From contig CAYUQO010000006.1 in assembly GCA_964446945.1 (NCBI GenBank), positions 62,001 to 126,000 of the forward strand: a stretch of DNA of 64,000 nt. The letters run 5' to 3'. A program made the translations under genes and the position numbers. Source of the DNA: CAIYRG01 sp964446945 (lineage in GTDB: Bacteria; Pseudomonadota; Alphaproteobacteria; Micropepsales; Micropepsaceae). Positions 53,928-62,030 of the stretch are shown piece by piece. Every line of letters begins with the position of its first letter. Positions within the stretch are counted from its first letter, which is position 1. The notes beneath the pieces are model-generated. The model ran no database searches and was not told the DNA's origin. It saw nothing but the letters and a program-made list of their open reading frames with translations.

Positions 53928-54617
53928 TCAGTCTTCCGGCGGCGTGTCGATGTATTTGAGGCCCTTTTCCAGCAGCTTGCCGCGCATGTTGTTGACATCG
54001 AGACTGAGTTCGCCGCGCGAATAACGCACGCGGCTCTTGGCCTCCTTGTCTTCGCGCTCGCGGCTTGCGTTCAACACGTCGGAGGCCTGCTTCCGCCGCA
54101 CGACAACGACGCCGTCGTCATCCGCCACGATCAGATCACCGGGATTGATCAACTGTCCGGCGCAGACCAGCGGCAGGTTGACATTGCCAAGCGTCTCCTT
54201 GACCGTTCCCTGCGAGAACACGGCGCGTGACCACACCGGAAATCCCATTTTGGTGAGTTCTGCGGTGTCGCGGCATCCTGCCTCGAGAATCAATCCGGCT
54301 ACGCCACGGGCTTTCAACTGCGTCGCGATCAGCTCGCCGAAATAGCCATCCTCACAGGGGGATGTCGGCGCCGCGACAAGAATGTCGCCCTCGCGGCACT
54401 GCTCCACCGCAACATGCAGCATCCAATTGTCGCCCGGCGCCATTTCGCAGGTCACCGCAGGACCCGCAATGTGACAGGGCCGGTAAATCGGCCGCATATA
54501 CGAGGCGAGGAGACCCTTTCGGCCTTGTGCCTCGTGGATGGTCGCCACTCCTATTCCGGCATAACTCTCGACCACTTGCTGATCGACCCGGCGAATATTT
54601 CGGACGACGACGCTCAC
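53928..54617 (-). CDS. ligK: 4-carboxy-4-hydroxy-2-oxoadipate aldolase
   Basis: Class II (metal-dependent) aldolase of the RraA-like fold, 229 residues, cleaving the pathway end-product to pyruvate and oxaloacetate. Conserved parts are GIGVATIHEAQGRKG, GDILVAAPTSPCEDGYFGELIA, and GLILEAGCRDTAELTKMGFPVWSR. The start is GTG 54617 with GGAG eight bases upstream, giving the family length; a longer frame would reach into the intergenic region. First gene of the lig operon. Confidence 0.93.
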   Translation of the reverse strand: MSVVVRNIRRVDQQVVESYAGIGVATIHEAQGRKGLLASYMRPIYRPCHIAGPAVTCEMAPGDNWMLHVAVEQCREGDILVAAPTSPCEDGYFGELIATQLKARGVAGLILEAGCRDTAELTKMGFPVWSRAVFSQGTVKETLGNVNLPLVCAGQLINPGDLIVADDDGVVVVRRKQASDVLNASREREDKEAKSRVRYSRGELSLDVNNMRGKLLEKGLKYIDTPPED

Positions 54618-54674
54618 GCGCAATTCTCCATTCGACTGTAATCCCGGCGCACGGGAATGTGCGCAGACGGGCCA

Positions 54675-54703
54675 TTCATAGAACCGCGAAGAGTCAACCT
54701 CAA
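54675..54703 (-). promoter_or_regulatory. Predicted promoter of the lig operon
   Basis: On the reverse strand: TTGAGG (54703-54698), a 17-base spacer, and TATGAA (54680-54675), about 58 bases upstream of the ligK GTG. A TTGCA/TGCAA inverted pair lies further up in the divergent region and could be an operator. Confidence 0.4.
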
Positions 54704-54780
54704 TAGCGATGGAATCTTGCATTGCCGAGTTGAATGCGACAGTGCAATACAGAAGGTGGACTTTGGTCAGGAGTGCCGAT

Positions 54781-55572
54781 TTGCCATGGGCTGAAGCAGG
54801 CGGAGTGAGCTTACATTACCGGCTCGAAGGGTCGACGGGGCCGTCGGTGGTATTCCTGCACGAAATCGGCGGTTCACTGGATTCCTGGGACGGCGTCACG
54901 CCCGAACTCGCAAAGATATTCCGCGTCCTGCGTTATGATCAGCGCGGCTTTGGTCTGTCGGAAAAAACCAGATCTCCCTACGGCATCGGCGCACTGGTTG
55001 ACGATCTGCAACAGCTGCTCGCGACAATCGATCTGCCGCCGCCCTATCACATCGTTTCGCTTGCTGCCTCGAGCATGCAGGCGCTGGCCTATTACGAACG
55101 CGCGCAAAGACGCGTCGCATCGCTGGTGTTTTGCAATCCCGCGCCCGGCGTCGATCCGTCGCGCGCAGACGCGCTCAATCGTGTCGCGAAAATGGCGGAA
55201 GATGAAGGAATTCGCGCAATCCTTCCCGGAATGCTCGACAAATCCTACCCCCCGTCGCTGTCCGATCGCGAAACTTATGAGAATTACCGCGGCCGCTATT
55301 TGTCGAACGATCCTGTCGGGTTCGGCAACGCGTTCCGCATGATGGCCCAAACAAATCTGATGGGATTGCTGCCGACGATCTCATGCCCGACTCTGGTGAT
55401 CGCCGGCCGGCAGGACTTTATTCGCCCCGTCGGGGTGACTGAATCCATCGCCCAGAAAATTCCGGGGTCGCGTTTTGAAATCATCGATGCCGGTCACTTC
55501 ATGCCGACAACCTCGCCAAAGCCACTGCTGGCGCTGTTGCAGGATTTCTGGAACGGTCTTACCCCACGATAA
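54781..55572 (+). CDS. Alpha/beta hydrolase-fold protein lacking the nucleophilic Ser
   Basis: A 263-residue protein of the 3-oxoadipate enol-lactonase-like group. It aligns without gaps to its neighbour at 55614 around the nucleophile elbow: the neighbour has HFAGLSMGGM, this one HIVSLAASSM, so the catalytic Ser95 position is Ala95 and the flanking Gly residues are Ser. The acid (GRQDFIRP) and His (DAGHFMP) remain. It may be a non-hydrolytic or regulatory relative. The start is TTG 54781, exactly seven bases after AGGAG; upstream frames lack a ribosome site. Confidence 0.75.
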   Translation: MPWAEAGGVSLHYRLEGSTGPSVVFLHEIGGSLDSWDGVTPELAKIFRVLRYDQRGFGLSEKTRSPYGIGALVDDLQQLLATIDLPPPYHIVSLAASSMQALAYYERAQRRVASLVFCNPAPGVDPSRADALNRVAKMAEDEGIRAILPGMLDKSYPPSLSDRETYENYRGRYLSNDPVGFGNAFRMMAQTNLMGLLPTISCPTLVIAGRQDFIRPVGVTESIAQKIPGSRFEIIDAGHFMPTTSPKPLLALLQDFWNGLTPR

Positions 55573-55613
55573 CAATCTTCTCGCAGAATGGCGCACTGCC
55601 AGAGGGGCCACGT

Positions 55614-56396
55614 ATGACGCAGGTCGAAGCGAACGGAATCGAATTCAACGTCAAGATCGACGGCCACCGCGGCTCGCCATGGCTGGTGCTGTCGAATTCA
55701 TTGGCGACCAATATTTCAATGTGGGACCGGCAGGTCGAAGCATTGCGCGACCGCTTTCGCATCATGCGCTATGACCAGCGCGGCCATGGCGAGACCGACG
55801 CGCCGTCCGGAAGATATGATTTCCGGCTCCTCGTCGCCGATGTCGTCGCGCTGATGGATGCGCTCGAAATTCACCGCACGCATTTTGCCGGCCTTTCCAT
55901 GGGCGGCATGACCGCGATTGCACTTGCCGGACAGCATCCGGACCGCGTCGACCGGGTGGTGGCCTGCGATTGCGGACCGGCATCGACGCCGCAGTCGGCA
56001 CAGCAATGGGAAGAGCGCATCGCCCTGGTCCGTGACCACGGCATGCAGGCATTGGTCCAGCCCACCATCGAACGCTGGTTTCCGCCGGAATTCGTGACCG
56101 CCAATCCCGACACCATCGAAAAAGTGCGGCATATGATCCGAACCACGCCCCTCAACGGCTTTATCGGCTGCGCGCACGCACTGTCCCATTTCGACCTCCG
56201 GCCAGGGCTCGCCGGTATCCGAAACCCCGTGCGGTTGATCTGTGGCGGCAAAGATGCTGCGCTGCCGGGCACCAAAGCCCTGCATGCCGCCATCGCCGGG
56301 TCGGATTTTGTCGAAATTCCGGGGGCGGGGCACATCTCCAATATGGAGGACCCGACGACCTTTACGCACGCGCTTCAGTCTTTTTTGGCCGGTTAA
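55614..56396 (+). CDS. Alpha/beta hydrolase, 3-oxoadipate enol-lactonase-like
   Basis: A 260-residue hydrolase with intact triad: Ser95 in GLSMGGM, Asp in GGKDAALPG, His in GAGHISNMED, and the oxyanion strand VLSNSLATNISMWD that resembles PcaD. PcaD opens 3-oxoadipate enol-lactone in the beta-ketoadipate pathway, but no other pca 3,4-branch gene is here, so the true substrate may be a different lactone or ring-cleavage ester. Tandem with a Ser-less paralogue 41 bases upstream. Confidence 0.8.
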   Translation: MTQVEANGIEFNVKIDGHRGSPWLVLSNSLATNISMWDRQVEALRDRFRIMRYDQRGHGETDAPSGRYDFRLLVADVVALMDALEIHRTHFAGLSMGGMTAIALAGQHPDRVDRVVACDCGPASTPQSAQQWEERIALVRDHGMQALVQPTIERWFPPEFVTANPDTIEKVRHMIRTTPLNGFIGCAHALSHFDLRPGLAGIRNPVRLICGGKDAALPGTKALHAAIAGSDFVEIPGAGHISNMEDPTTFTHALQSFLAG

Positions 56397-56511
56397 CCCG
56401 GCACAGGCGGCCCGCGACCACGCGCCACAGCTCATGGTTGACCGAGATCAACCGGGTTTGCAAACCGTTTGCCAGAATTATAATTGCTGCCATTCGCATC
56501 AGGAGGAATTC

Positions 56512-57720
56512 ATGTCGGCCATCGCAAAAGAACAGACCCGCGCGGCGAAGAAGAGCGCCGCCGAGCTGATGGACGAACTCAATGCCGATACGGCGAAACT
56601 GCACGCCTGGATTCGCACGCAGGCGAATTCGCCCGCCCAACGTCCGTGGTTTGCCGATACCAGCGACGCCCGCGGCCAATTGGCGTCGGGACGGGTCGCC
56701 GCCAATCAGCTGAAAATGCTGCCGCACCGCTGGCGCTGGCGCGAAATCAGCCCCTATCTGTTCAAAATCGCCGAAATCGCCCGTAACGCCGAAGTAAAGC
56801 CGCTCGAGACCACCGACCGCCAGGGAATCCTGCTGACCAATCCGGGATTGGGCGGGCGGCTGCAGATCACCAATTCGATCCGCTGTTCCATCGCCATCTA
56901 CAATCCCGGAGATCTCGCGCCGGCCCATGTCCATAGTCCCAACGCCAGCCGCACGATTCTTTCCGACAAGGGCGGCTACACCAATGTCGAAGGCGAGCGC
57001 TGCGAGTGCCGGCGCGGCGATATCGTCCTCACGCCAAACGGCACCTGGCATGACCATGGAAACTCGGACTCAGAGCCGATGATCTGGATCGACATGCTGG
57101 ACTGGCCGCTGATGGAATATCTTGATTGCGTCTGGGTTGATCAGAACTATTCCGATGGCACGCGCAGCAACGCGAAGTCGCAACCTGCTGTTTACAGCGA
57201 CGGTCATTCCACTCGCATGTACGGCAATGGTGGAATGAAGCCGGTGTTCACGTCGAACCAGCGCGGATGGGGCCAGATGGCAACGCCGATGTTCCATTAC
57301 CGCGGTCTCGAAATTCGTGAGACGCTCGACCGGCTGCGCAAGGAAACGGGCGATCCGTTCGAAGGCATCAAAATGCAATTCGTCAACCCGGTGACCGGTG
57401 GGCCGGTTTTCGCCACGCTGGATTATTGCGCGCAACTGCTGCGGCCCGGCGAAGAACTGGAATTTAAGCGTGAGACCTGCTCGACATTCATGGTGGTGAT
57501 GGATGGCAAGGGATTCACCGAAATCGCCGGTCAGCGCTTTGACTGGGAAAAGAACGATATACTCGCGATCCCGAATTTCCTCTGGCGCCGGCATGTGAAC
57601 ACCGGAAAGGAAGATGCGGTGCTCTACACCGTTTCGGATGCGGCGGTGTTGCGGGCGATCGGTCAATACCGCGCGCAGGGTAAGCACAAAGACGGCAAGC
57701 TTATTCAAATCGACCAGTAA
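56512..57720 (+). CDS. Gentisate/salicylate 1,2-dioxygenase-type bicupin ring-cleavage enzyme
   Basis: A 402-residue bicupin. The first cupin holds the iron ligands: His139 and His141 in PAHVHSPNASRTIL, and His180/His182 in GTWHDHGNS; Arg147 matches the substrate carboxylate-binding Arg. The second cupin (LEFKRETCSTFMVVMDGKG, DILAIPNFLWRRHVNT) is less conserved, as usual. Gentisate 1,2-dioxygenase makes maleylpyruvate, but 1-hydroxy-2-naphthoate or salicylate activity is equally possible. AGGAGG five bases upstream decides the ATG at 56512. FAH-fold hydrolases nearby could act downstream. Confidence 0.82.
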   Translation: MSAIAKEQTRAAKKSAAELMDELNADTAKLHAWIRTQANSPAQRPWFADTSDARGQLASGRVAANQLKMLPHRWRWREISPYLFKIAEIARNAEVKPLETTDRQGILLTNPGLGGRLQITNSIRCSIAIYNPGDLAPAHVHSPNASRTILSDKGGYTNVEGERCECRRGDIVLTPNGTWHDHGNSDSEPMIWIDMLDWPLMEYLDCVWVDQNYSDGTRSNAKSQPAVYSDGHSTRMYGNGGMKPVFTSNQRGWGQMATPMFHYRGLEIRETLDRLRKETGDPFEGIKMQFVNPVTGGPVFATLDYCAQLLRPGEELEFKRETCSTFMVVMDGKGFTEIAGQRFDWEKNDILAIPNFLWRRHVNTGKEDAVLYTVSDAAVLRAIGQYRAQGKHKDGKLIQIDQ

Positions 57721-57741
57721 TCGCCGCGCCCGAACGATAAC

Positions 57742-57896
57742 AAGGAGCGAGAAGCGAGGAGCGAGAATTCTGGTGTCCTCGCCGGCCGCATCCCGCGCGG
57801 GCAAATTGCCTTCGGCAATTTGTCCTCCCCGCGCGGGGCCCTGAAGCGGCGCTCGGCTACCTCTCGTTCCTCGCTTCTAGTTCCTCGCTCCTCTTG
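57742..57896. repeat. Nested inverted-repeat element overlapping the 3' end of polX
   Basis: Outer imperfect arms rich in GAGGAGCGAG / CTCGCTCCTC (57742-57767 and 57861-57896) enclose CCCGCGCGGG (57792-57801), CAAATTGCC-TTC-GGCAATTTG (57802-57822) and CCCCGCGCGGGG (57827-57838). The right arm covers the last codons and TAG stop of polX. Confidence 0.8.
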
Positions 57897-59574
57897 TCCG
57901 TGCAGCGCGCTTTCGCCGCTCTTGCAGATATTTCTCGAAGTCCGCCCTGGATAGGCAGTTGAGAACTCGCTCGCGCGGGACGGCTCCTTTGCGGGCCATC
58001 AGCACACCCCAGCGGATGTTCTTTATCTCTTCTGTCGAATGCGCGTCGGGGTTGATGCTGAACATGCATCCAAGTTCCAGCGCCCTTGTGCACCAGCGCC
58101 AATCCATGTCCAGCCGCCAGGGATTGGCGTTGATCTCGATGGCGACTCCGTGGCGTGCACAGGCGCGCAATATGGCTTCCATATCGAGATCATATCCGGG
58201 CCGCCGCAGTAACAGTCTTCCGGTCATGTGACCGAGAATCGTCGTGCGCGGGTTTTCAATCGCCCGGACGATCCGCGCCGTTTGTTCCGCCGAATTCATC
58301 CGAAAGCGGCTGTGCACGCTGGCGATGATCAGATCGAAACGCTGCAATATGTCATCGGAATAATCCAGCGAACCGTCGGCAAGGATGTCGGACTCGATTC
58401 CCTTGAAGACACGAAATCCTGCCCCCCGCTTCCGATTCAGGCGCTCGACTTCCCGCTGCTGCGCCAGAACCTCGGCGGGCTGCAGCCCTCCGGCATAACT
58501 CGCAGTTTGCGAATGGTCGGTCAGACCGAGATAGGAATAGCCATTCTCCTGGGCTGCCTTCGCCATATCCTCAAGCGTGTCGACGCCATCGGACTGATCG
58601 GTATGGGCATGCAGAACGCCGCGAATGTCTCCGGCATTAACGAGCTCGGGTAACCGCCCTTTCCTTGCCAGTTCAACCTCGGCGCCGGTTTCGCGCAATT
58701 CGGGTGCGATGAATGGCAGATCGAGACGGGCATAAATCTCAGTCTCTGCCGCACTTGCGAGAACCTTCTTCCCGTCACGCAGGCCATTTGCGTCAAGTGT
58801 CCAACCGCGTTGTGCAGCGAGCGCACGTAATGCGGCGATGTGATTTTCCGATCCGGTCGCCAGCAACAGCGCGATGCCATAGCGGGCTTTCGTCGTGATA
58901 TGAACCGTCATCCCCTCCGCGGCGGATATCTCCCTGTCGCGCGCGCGATCGCGGGACGTGACCGCGACGAGGGAAAGCTCGCGCACCAGCTCGCAGCCGC
59001 GCCTGAACTCGCCGGCAGGCGAGATAATCGAAAGATCAGGCCGCCTCTTCTTGAGTTCTACAGCTGCATATTCGAGTGCTGCGGCAGTTCGATGGATATG
59101 CTTGCCCCCGGAACGACGGCTCAGTTCGATGCCCTGAAGAACTTTTGTCTGAAACGCGGGACCGAAGCCCTTTGTGGTCTTCAGCCGATCGCTGCGCGCA
59201 GCATCTTGAAGTTCATCGATCGAGCTGATGCCCAGTACGTCGTGCAGCTTACGGATTCTATCCGGCCGAAGTCCGGGTATGCGCAGCATCTCCAGGAATC
59301 CAGCCGGGACTTCCGACCGCATTCGTTCGAGGCGCGGATCGCTGCCGGTCTCATGAAGGTGCACAATCAATCGGGCGAGCGCGTCGCCGATGCCCGGTAT
59401 TTCGGTCAGTATGTCTTCGGCGATCAGGCGGTCGATCGGAACAGTCGTCAACGCCAGATTGTCGGCCGCGCGCCGATAAGCGCGCGCGCGAAACGGATTC
59501 TCACCGGCAAAAACCATGCGGTCGCCGATTTCGCGCAACAGATTCGCAATTTGGGCGGCATTCAGCTTCGCCAT
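57877..59574 (-). CDS. polX: PolX-like protein: HhH and PHP exonuclease domains with a degenerate polymerase site
   Basis: A 565-residue family X DNA polymerase homologue. The N-terminal helix-hairpin-helix (EIPGIGDALARLI, residues 58-70) and a second HhH near residue 100 are intact. The palm motif that should read GSxRRG...GDxD is PAGEFRRGCELVRELSLVA (186-204), losing both Asp residues, and the third carboxylate segment is VHITTK. The PHP domain is complete: HAHTDQSDG (322-330), KGIESDIL, SVHSRF, INPDAHS. So a DNA-binding 3'-5' exonuclease or phosphoesterase without polymerase activity is expected. Start ATG 59574; upstream frame is not needed. Its C-terminal residues TRGARN come from a repeat element. 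Confidence 0.85.
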   Translation of the reverse strand: MAKLNAAQIANLLREIGDRMVFAGENPFRARAYRRAADNLALTTVPIDRLIAEDILTEIPGIGDALARLIVHLHETGSDPRLERMRSEVPAGFLEMLRIPGLRPDRIRKLHDVLGISSIDELQDAARSDRLKTTKGFGPAFQTKVLQGIELSRRSGGKHIHRTAAALEYAAVELKKRRPDLSIISPAGEFRRGCELVRELSLVAVTSRDRARDREISAAEGMTVHITTKARYGIALLLATGSENHIAALRALAAQRGWTLDANGLRDGKKVLASAAETEIYARLDLPFIAPELRETGAEVELARKGRLPELVNAGDIRGVLHAHTDQSDGVDTLEDMAKAAQENGYSYLGLTDHSQTASYAGGLQPAEVLAQQREVERLNRKRGAGFRVFKGIESDILADGSLDYSDDILQRFDLIIASVHSRFRMNSAEQTARIVRAIENPRTTILGHMTGRLLLRRPGYDLDMEAILRACARHGVAIEINANPWRLDMDWRWCTRALELGCMFSINPDAHSTEEIKNIRWGVLMARKGAVPRERVLNCLSRADFEKYLQERRKRAARTRGARN

Positions 59575-59691
59575 ATTCCGCAAACCGCCGACGCGATGCG
59601 CGGTTCCTGCGCCTCGCGCCGGCAAATCGGCCATAGGCATGATGCGCCAATCCACGCTACTAATGGACGGCTGAGGCTTGGGAGTTGTGAG

Positions 59692-60321
59692 ATGCTGCGA
59701 AGCTGTAGTCTGGCTGCTGTGATCGCGCTGATTTCGCTGCCGGCATTTGCGGCGGCCCTCGACGATGGCAGGGACGCCTATCACAAGGGCGATTACGCCA
59801 CGGCGCTGCGGATATTGCGGCCGCTCGCCGACGAGGGGAATCCCGACGCCCAGGTCTTCATCGGCATGAGCTATGAATTCGGCGACGGCATCGCGAAGGA
59901 CACCAAAGAGGCCATCAACTGGTATCGCAAGGCCGCGGAAAAGGGCAATGCCGATGCCGACTACAATCTCGGCACGATGTACGAAGAGGGCGAAGGCGTC
60001 GCGAAGAACATTCCGGAAGCCATGAAATGGTTTCGCATGGCGGCGGCGAAAGGCGATGCGCTGTCACAGCGGGAATTGGGGACACTCTATCGCGATGGCG
60101 CCGGCATAAAACGGGACCCTGAAGAAGCCGCCAAATGGTTCCGTATGGCAACCGGCAAGAATGACGTGCCATCGATGACGGCACTGGGGCAGATGTATCT
60201 CGCGGGCCAGGGTGTCATGCCCGACCGCAAGGAAGCACAGGACCTGTTGCGCCGCGCTTCCGAACTCGGCGACCCGGACGCAAAGAAGATCTACGCCCGT
60301 GAATTCAACGGCGGAAAATAA
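59692..60321 (+). CDS. Secreted Sel1-repeat protein
   Basis: A 209-residue protein with a signal peptide (SLAAVIALISLPAFAA) and about five Sel1-like TPR repeats of 36 residues, for example GNADADYNLGTMYEEGEGVAKNI and its successors. Such proteins are periplasmic scaffolds; the partner is unknown. GGAG precedes the ATG at 59692. Divergent from polX with 117 bases between. Confidence 0.85.
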   Translation: MLRSCSLAAVIALISLPAFAAALDDGRDAYHKGDYATALRILRPLADEGNPDAQVFIGMSYEFGDGIAKDTKEAINWYRKAAEKGNADADYNLGTMYEEGEGVAKNIPEAMKWFRMAAAKGDALSQRELGTLYRDGAGIKRDPEEAAKWFRMATGKNDVPSMTALGQMYLAGQGVMPDRKEAQDLLRRASELGDPDAKKIYAREFNGGK

Positions 60322-60324
60322 CCG

Positions 60325-61173
60325 CTAGCGTTCGTCGACCACACGGCTGCGGAGAGTCCCGATTTTCGAAATCTCGACTTCGAGCACGTCACCCTGCTTC
60401 ATCCACACCTGCGGATTGCGCCGCGCGCCGATCCCTTCCGGCGTCCCTGTGGCGATGATGTCGCCGGGGGCAAGCGCCGTGAAGGTCGAGCAGTAAGCGA
60501 TCAGCGCCGGCACGTCGTGCATCATCATGTCGGTGCCGGAGTGCTGCATCTGCGCGCCATTGAGGCGCGTGGTCAAAGTCAGTTTCCCGGGATCGGGAAT
60601 TTCGTCGGCCGTGACCATCCATGGCCCGAGCGGACTCGTACCCGGAAAATTCTTGCCGGTGATCAATGAGATCTTGATGAAATCGCGCACGCTGCCGTCG
60701 CAGAAACAGGTGTAGCCGGCAACGTAGTTGAGAGCGTCTTTTGCCGGAATCGCCCTGCCCGCTTTACCGATGATGACGGCAAGTTCACCCTCGAAATCGA
60801 GCTGTGTCGAGGCTTTCGGGCGAACAATCTCGCCGCCGTGCGCGCTGAGGCAGTCGGTGAATTTCGTGAAGATGTTCGGCTTTTCCAGCACTGCGTGGCC
60901 ATGCTCCGCGGCGTGGCTGCGGTAATTGATCCCGACGCAAAGGACCTTGCCGGGATCGGTGATCACCGGGAGAAAGCTGATCTCATCCAGCCGCCGATCC
61001 GGTTCGGCGCCCTTGGCGAGCTTCAGCATTTCGTCGAGCACGCCTTCATCGGCCAGTGCTTCACGCAACGTGTAGCGGCGCGAACCAAGCCGGTCGGAAA
61101 GCGTGATGACGCCCATATCCGTCACCAGACCAAATGCCGGTTTTCCGCCGGCAACGTAACTTGCGAGTTTCAT
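60325..61173 (-). CDS. Fumarylacetoacetate hydrolase (FAH) family protein, copy 1
   Basis: A 282-residue hydrolase of the FAH superfamily; ICVGINYRSHAAEHG-type segment (VLCVGINYRSHAAEHG), metal ligands around LDFEGELAVIIGK (Glu-x-Glu) and the loop ATGTPEGIGARRNP are present. Members hydrolyse C-C bonds in acylpyruvates or decarboxylate oxalocrotonates. As last gene of the reverse operon with a class II aldolase and a decarboxylase-like protein, it likely acts on a ring-cleavage product. Its Shine-Dalgarno GAGGGG comes from the adjacent repeat. Confidence 0.88.
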   Translation of the reverse strand: MKLASYVAGGKPAFGLVTDMGVITLSDRLGSRRYTLREALADEGVLDEMLKLAKGAEPDRRLDEISFLPVITDPGKVLCVGINYRSHAAEHGHAVLEKPNIFTKFTDCLSAHGGEIVRPKASTQLDFEGELAVIIGKAGRAIPAKDALNYVAGYTCFCDGSVRDFIKISLITGKNFPGTSPLGPWMVTADEIPDPGKLTLTTRLNGAQMQHSGTDMMMHDVPALIAYCSTFTALAPGDIIATGTPEGIGARRNPQVWMKQGDVLEVEISKIGTLRSRVVDER

Positions 61174-61181
61174 GGTTCGTA

Positions 61182-61257
61182 CCCCTCACCCGGCACGCCA
61201 AGGCGCACTGACTTCGTAAGCGCGGGCGTGCCGCCCTCTCCCACAAGGGGAGAGGTG
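61182..61257. repeat. Mosaic hairpin element upstream of FAH copy 1
   Basis: CCCCTCACCC start, a 9-bp CGGCACGCC/GGCGTGCCG stem enclosing a diverged X core, and a CTCTCCCACAAGGGGAGAGG end. Read on the reverse strand, its GAGGGG lies eight bases before the FAH ATG and thus serves as ribosome-binding site. Confidence 0.8.
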
Positions 61258-61258
61258 G

Positions 61259-62005
61259 TTATTTTTCATCTGGTCTTGTCACAAGTTCGCCGACGCCGGC
61301 CTTGTTCGCCCAGTAATGCCAGGCCCGCCAGGTTTCGACCGAATAGGGGCTGTAACCGCGGTTGCGCGCGTCGATTTCGCCCTGGCTGAGATATTTGATT
61401 TCCCCGCCGAGCTGCCGCGCCCGCCACAATGCACGCGCATTGCGTGGAAGATAAACGGACACGCGTACCACTTCGATGAGCGAACGCGCCGCGGCCGCAA
61501 ATCCGTGGCCCCGCATCAGCGCGACGGTGTTTTTGCCCAGTGCCTTCGCGAGGTCCTGCCCCTGCTCGACATTGGCGACCAGAAGATTGGTGTCGCCGAA
61601 CTTGTCCGCGATGTCCCACACCGGCACATGCGAACCGATGAAGCTGCCCGAGTGGACCACCGGACGCAGCGGCGTTCCGTTGGTCAGCCCAAATGGAAGG
61701 ATGTCTTCGGCATGCGCATGCACAACGGCCATGACATCCGGCCGTGCCTCGAAGATCCCGCCATGGATGAAGCGTTCCAGATACAGCGACCGCTTTTCCT
61801 CGCGCACCGGTTTTCCATCGAGGGTGAATTCGACGATGTCGTCGCGGGTGATGAATTCAGGCGCCAGCGAGCGCGCCAGAAAGAACCGTGACGGATCCTC
61901 AGGATGGCGGACGCTGACATGTCCATAGGCATCCACAACTTCCTCATTCGCGAGAATGCGGTTCGCAATGACGAGGTCGTTCAGAAGATTGTCGAGTTTT
62001 GCCAT
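61259..62005 (-). CDS. Class II aldolase/adducin-fold enzyme
   Basis: A 248-residue metal enzyme of the AraD/FucA/adducin fold. NIxHxH-type ligands are in VMAVVHAHAEDILPFG, the third His in MRGHGFAAAARS; YGHVSVRHPEDPSRFFLARS is the usual N-terminal binding loop. The fold covers sugar-phosphate aldolases and, in aromatic clusters, dihydroxyphthalate or similar decarboxylases. Context with a 4,5-dihydroxyphthalate decarboxylase-like protein favours the second. ATG at 62005 has GGAG upstream; 25 bases after the next gene's stop. Confidence 0.8.
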   Translation of the reverse strand: MAKLDNLLNDLVIANRILANEEVVDAYGHVSVRHPEDPSRFFLARSLAPEFITRDDIVEFTLDGKPVREEKRSLYLERFIHGGIFEARPDVMAVVHAHAEDILPFGLTNGTPLRPVVHSGSFIGSHVPVWDIADKFGDTNLLVANVEQGQDLAKALGKNTVALMRGHGFAAAARSLIEVVRVSVYLPRNARALWRARQLGGEIKYLSQGEIDARNRGYSPYSVETWRAWHYWANKAGVGELVTRPDEK

Positions 62006-62030
62006 TCCATTCTCCGGGTAATTGTTTTTC

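Noticed and set aside
58840..59691. Forward-frame extension ahead of the Sel1-repeat protein
   Set aside because: Antisense to polX; the Sel1 protein has its own signal peptide and ribosome site at 59692.
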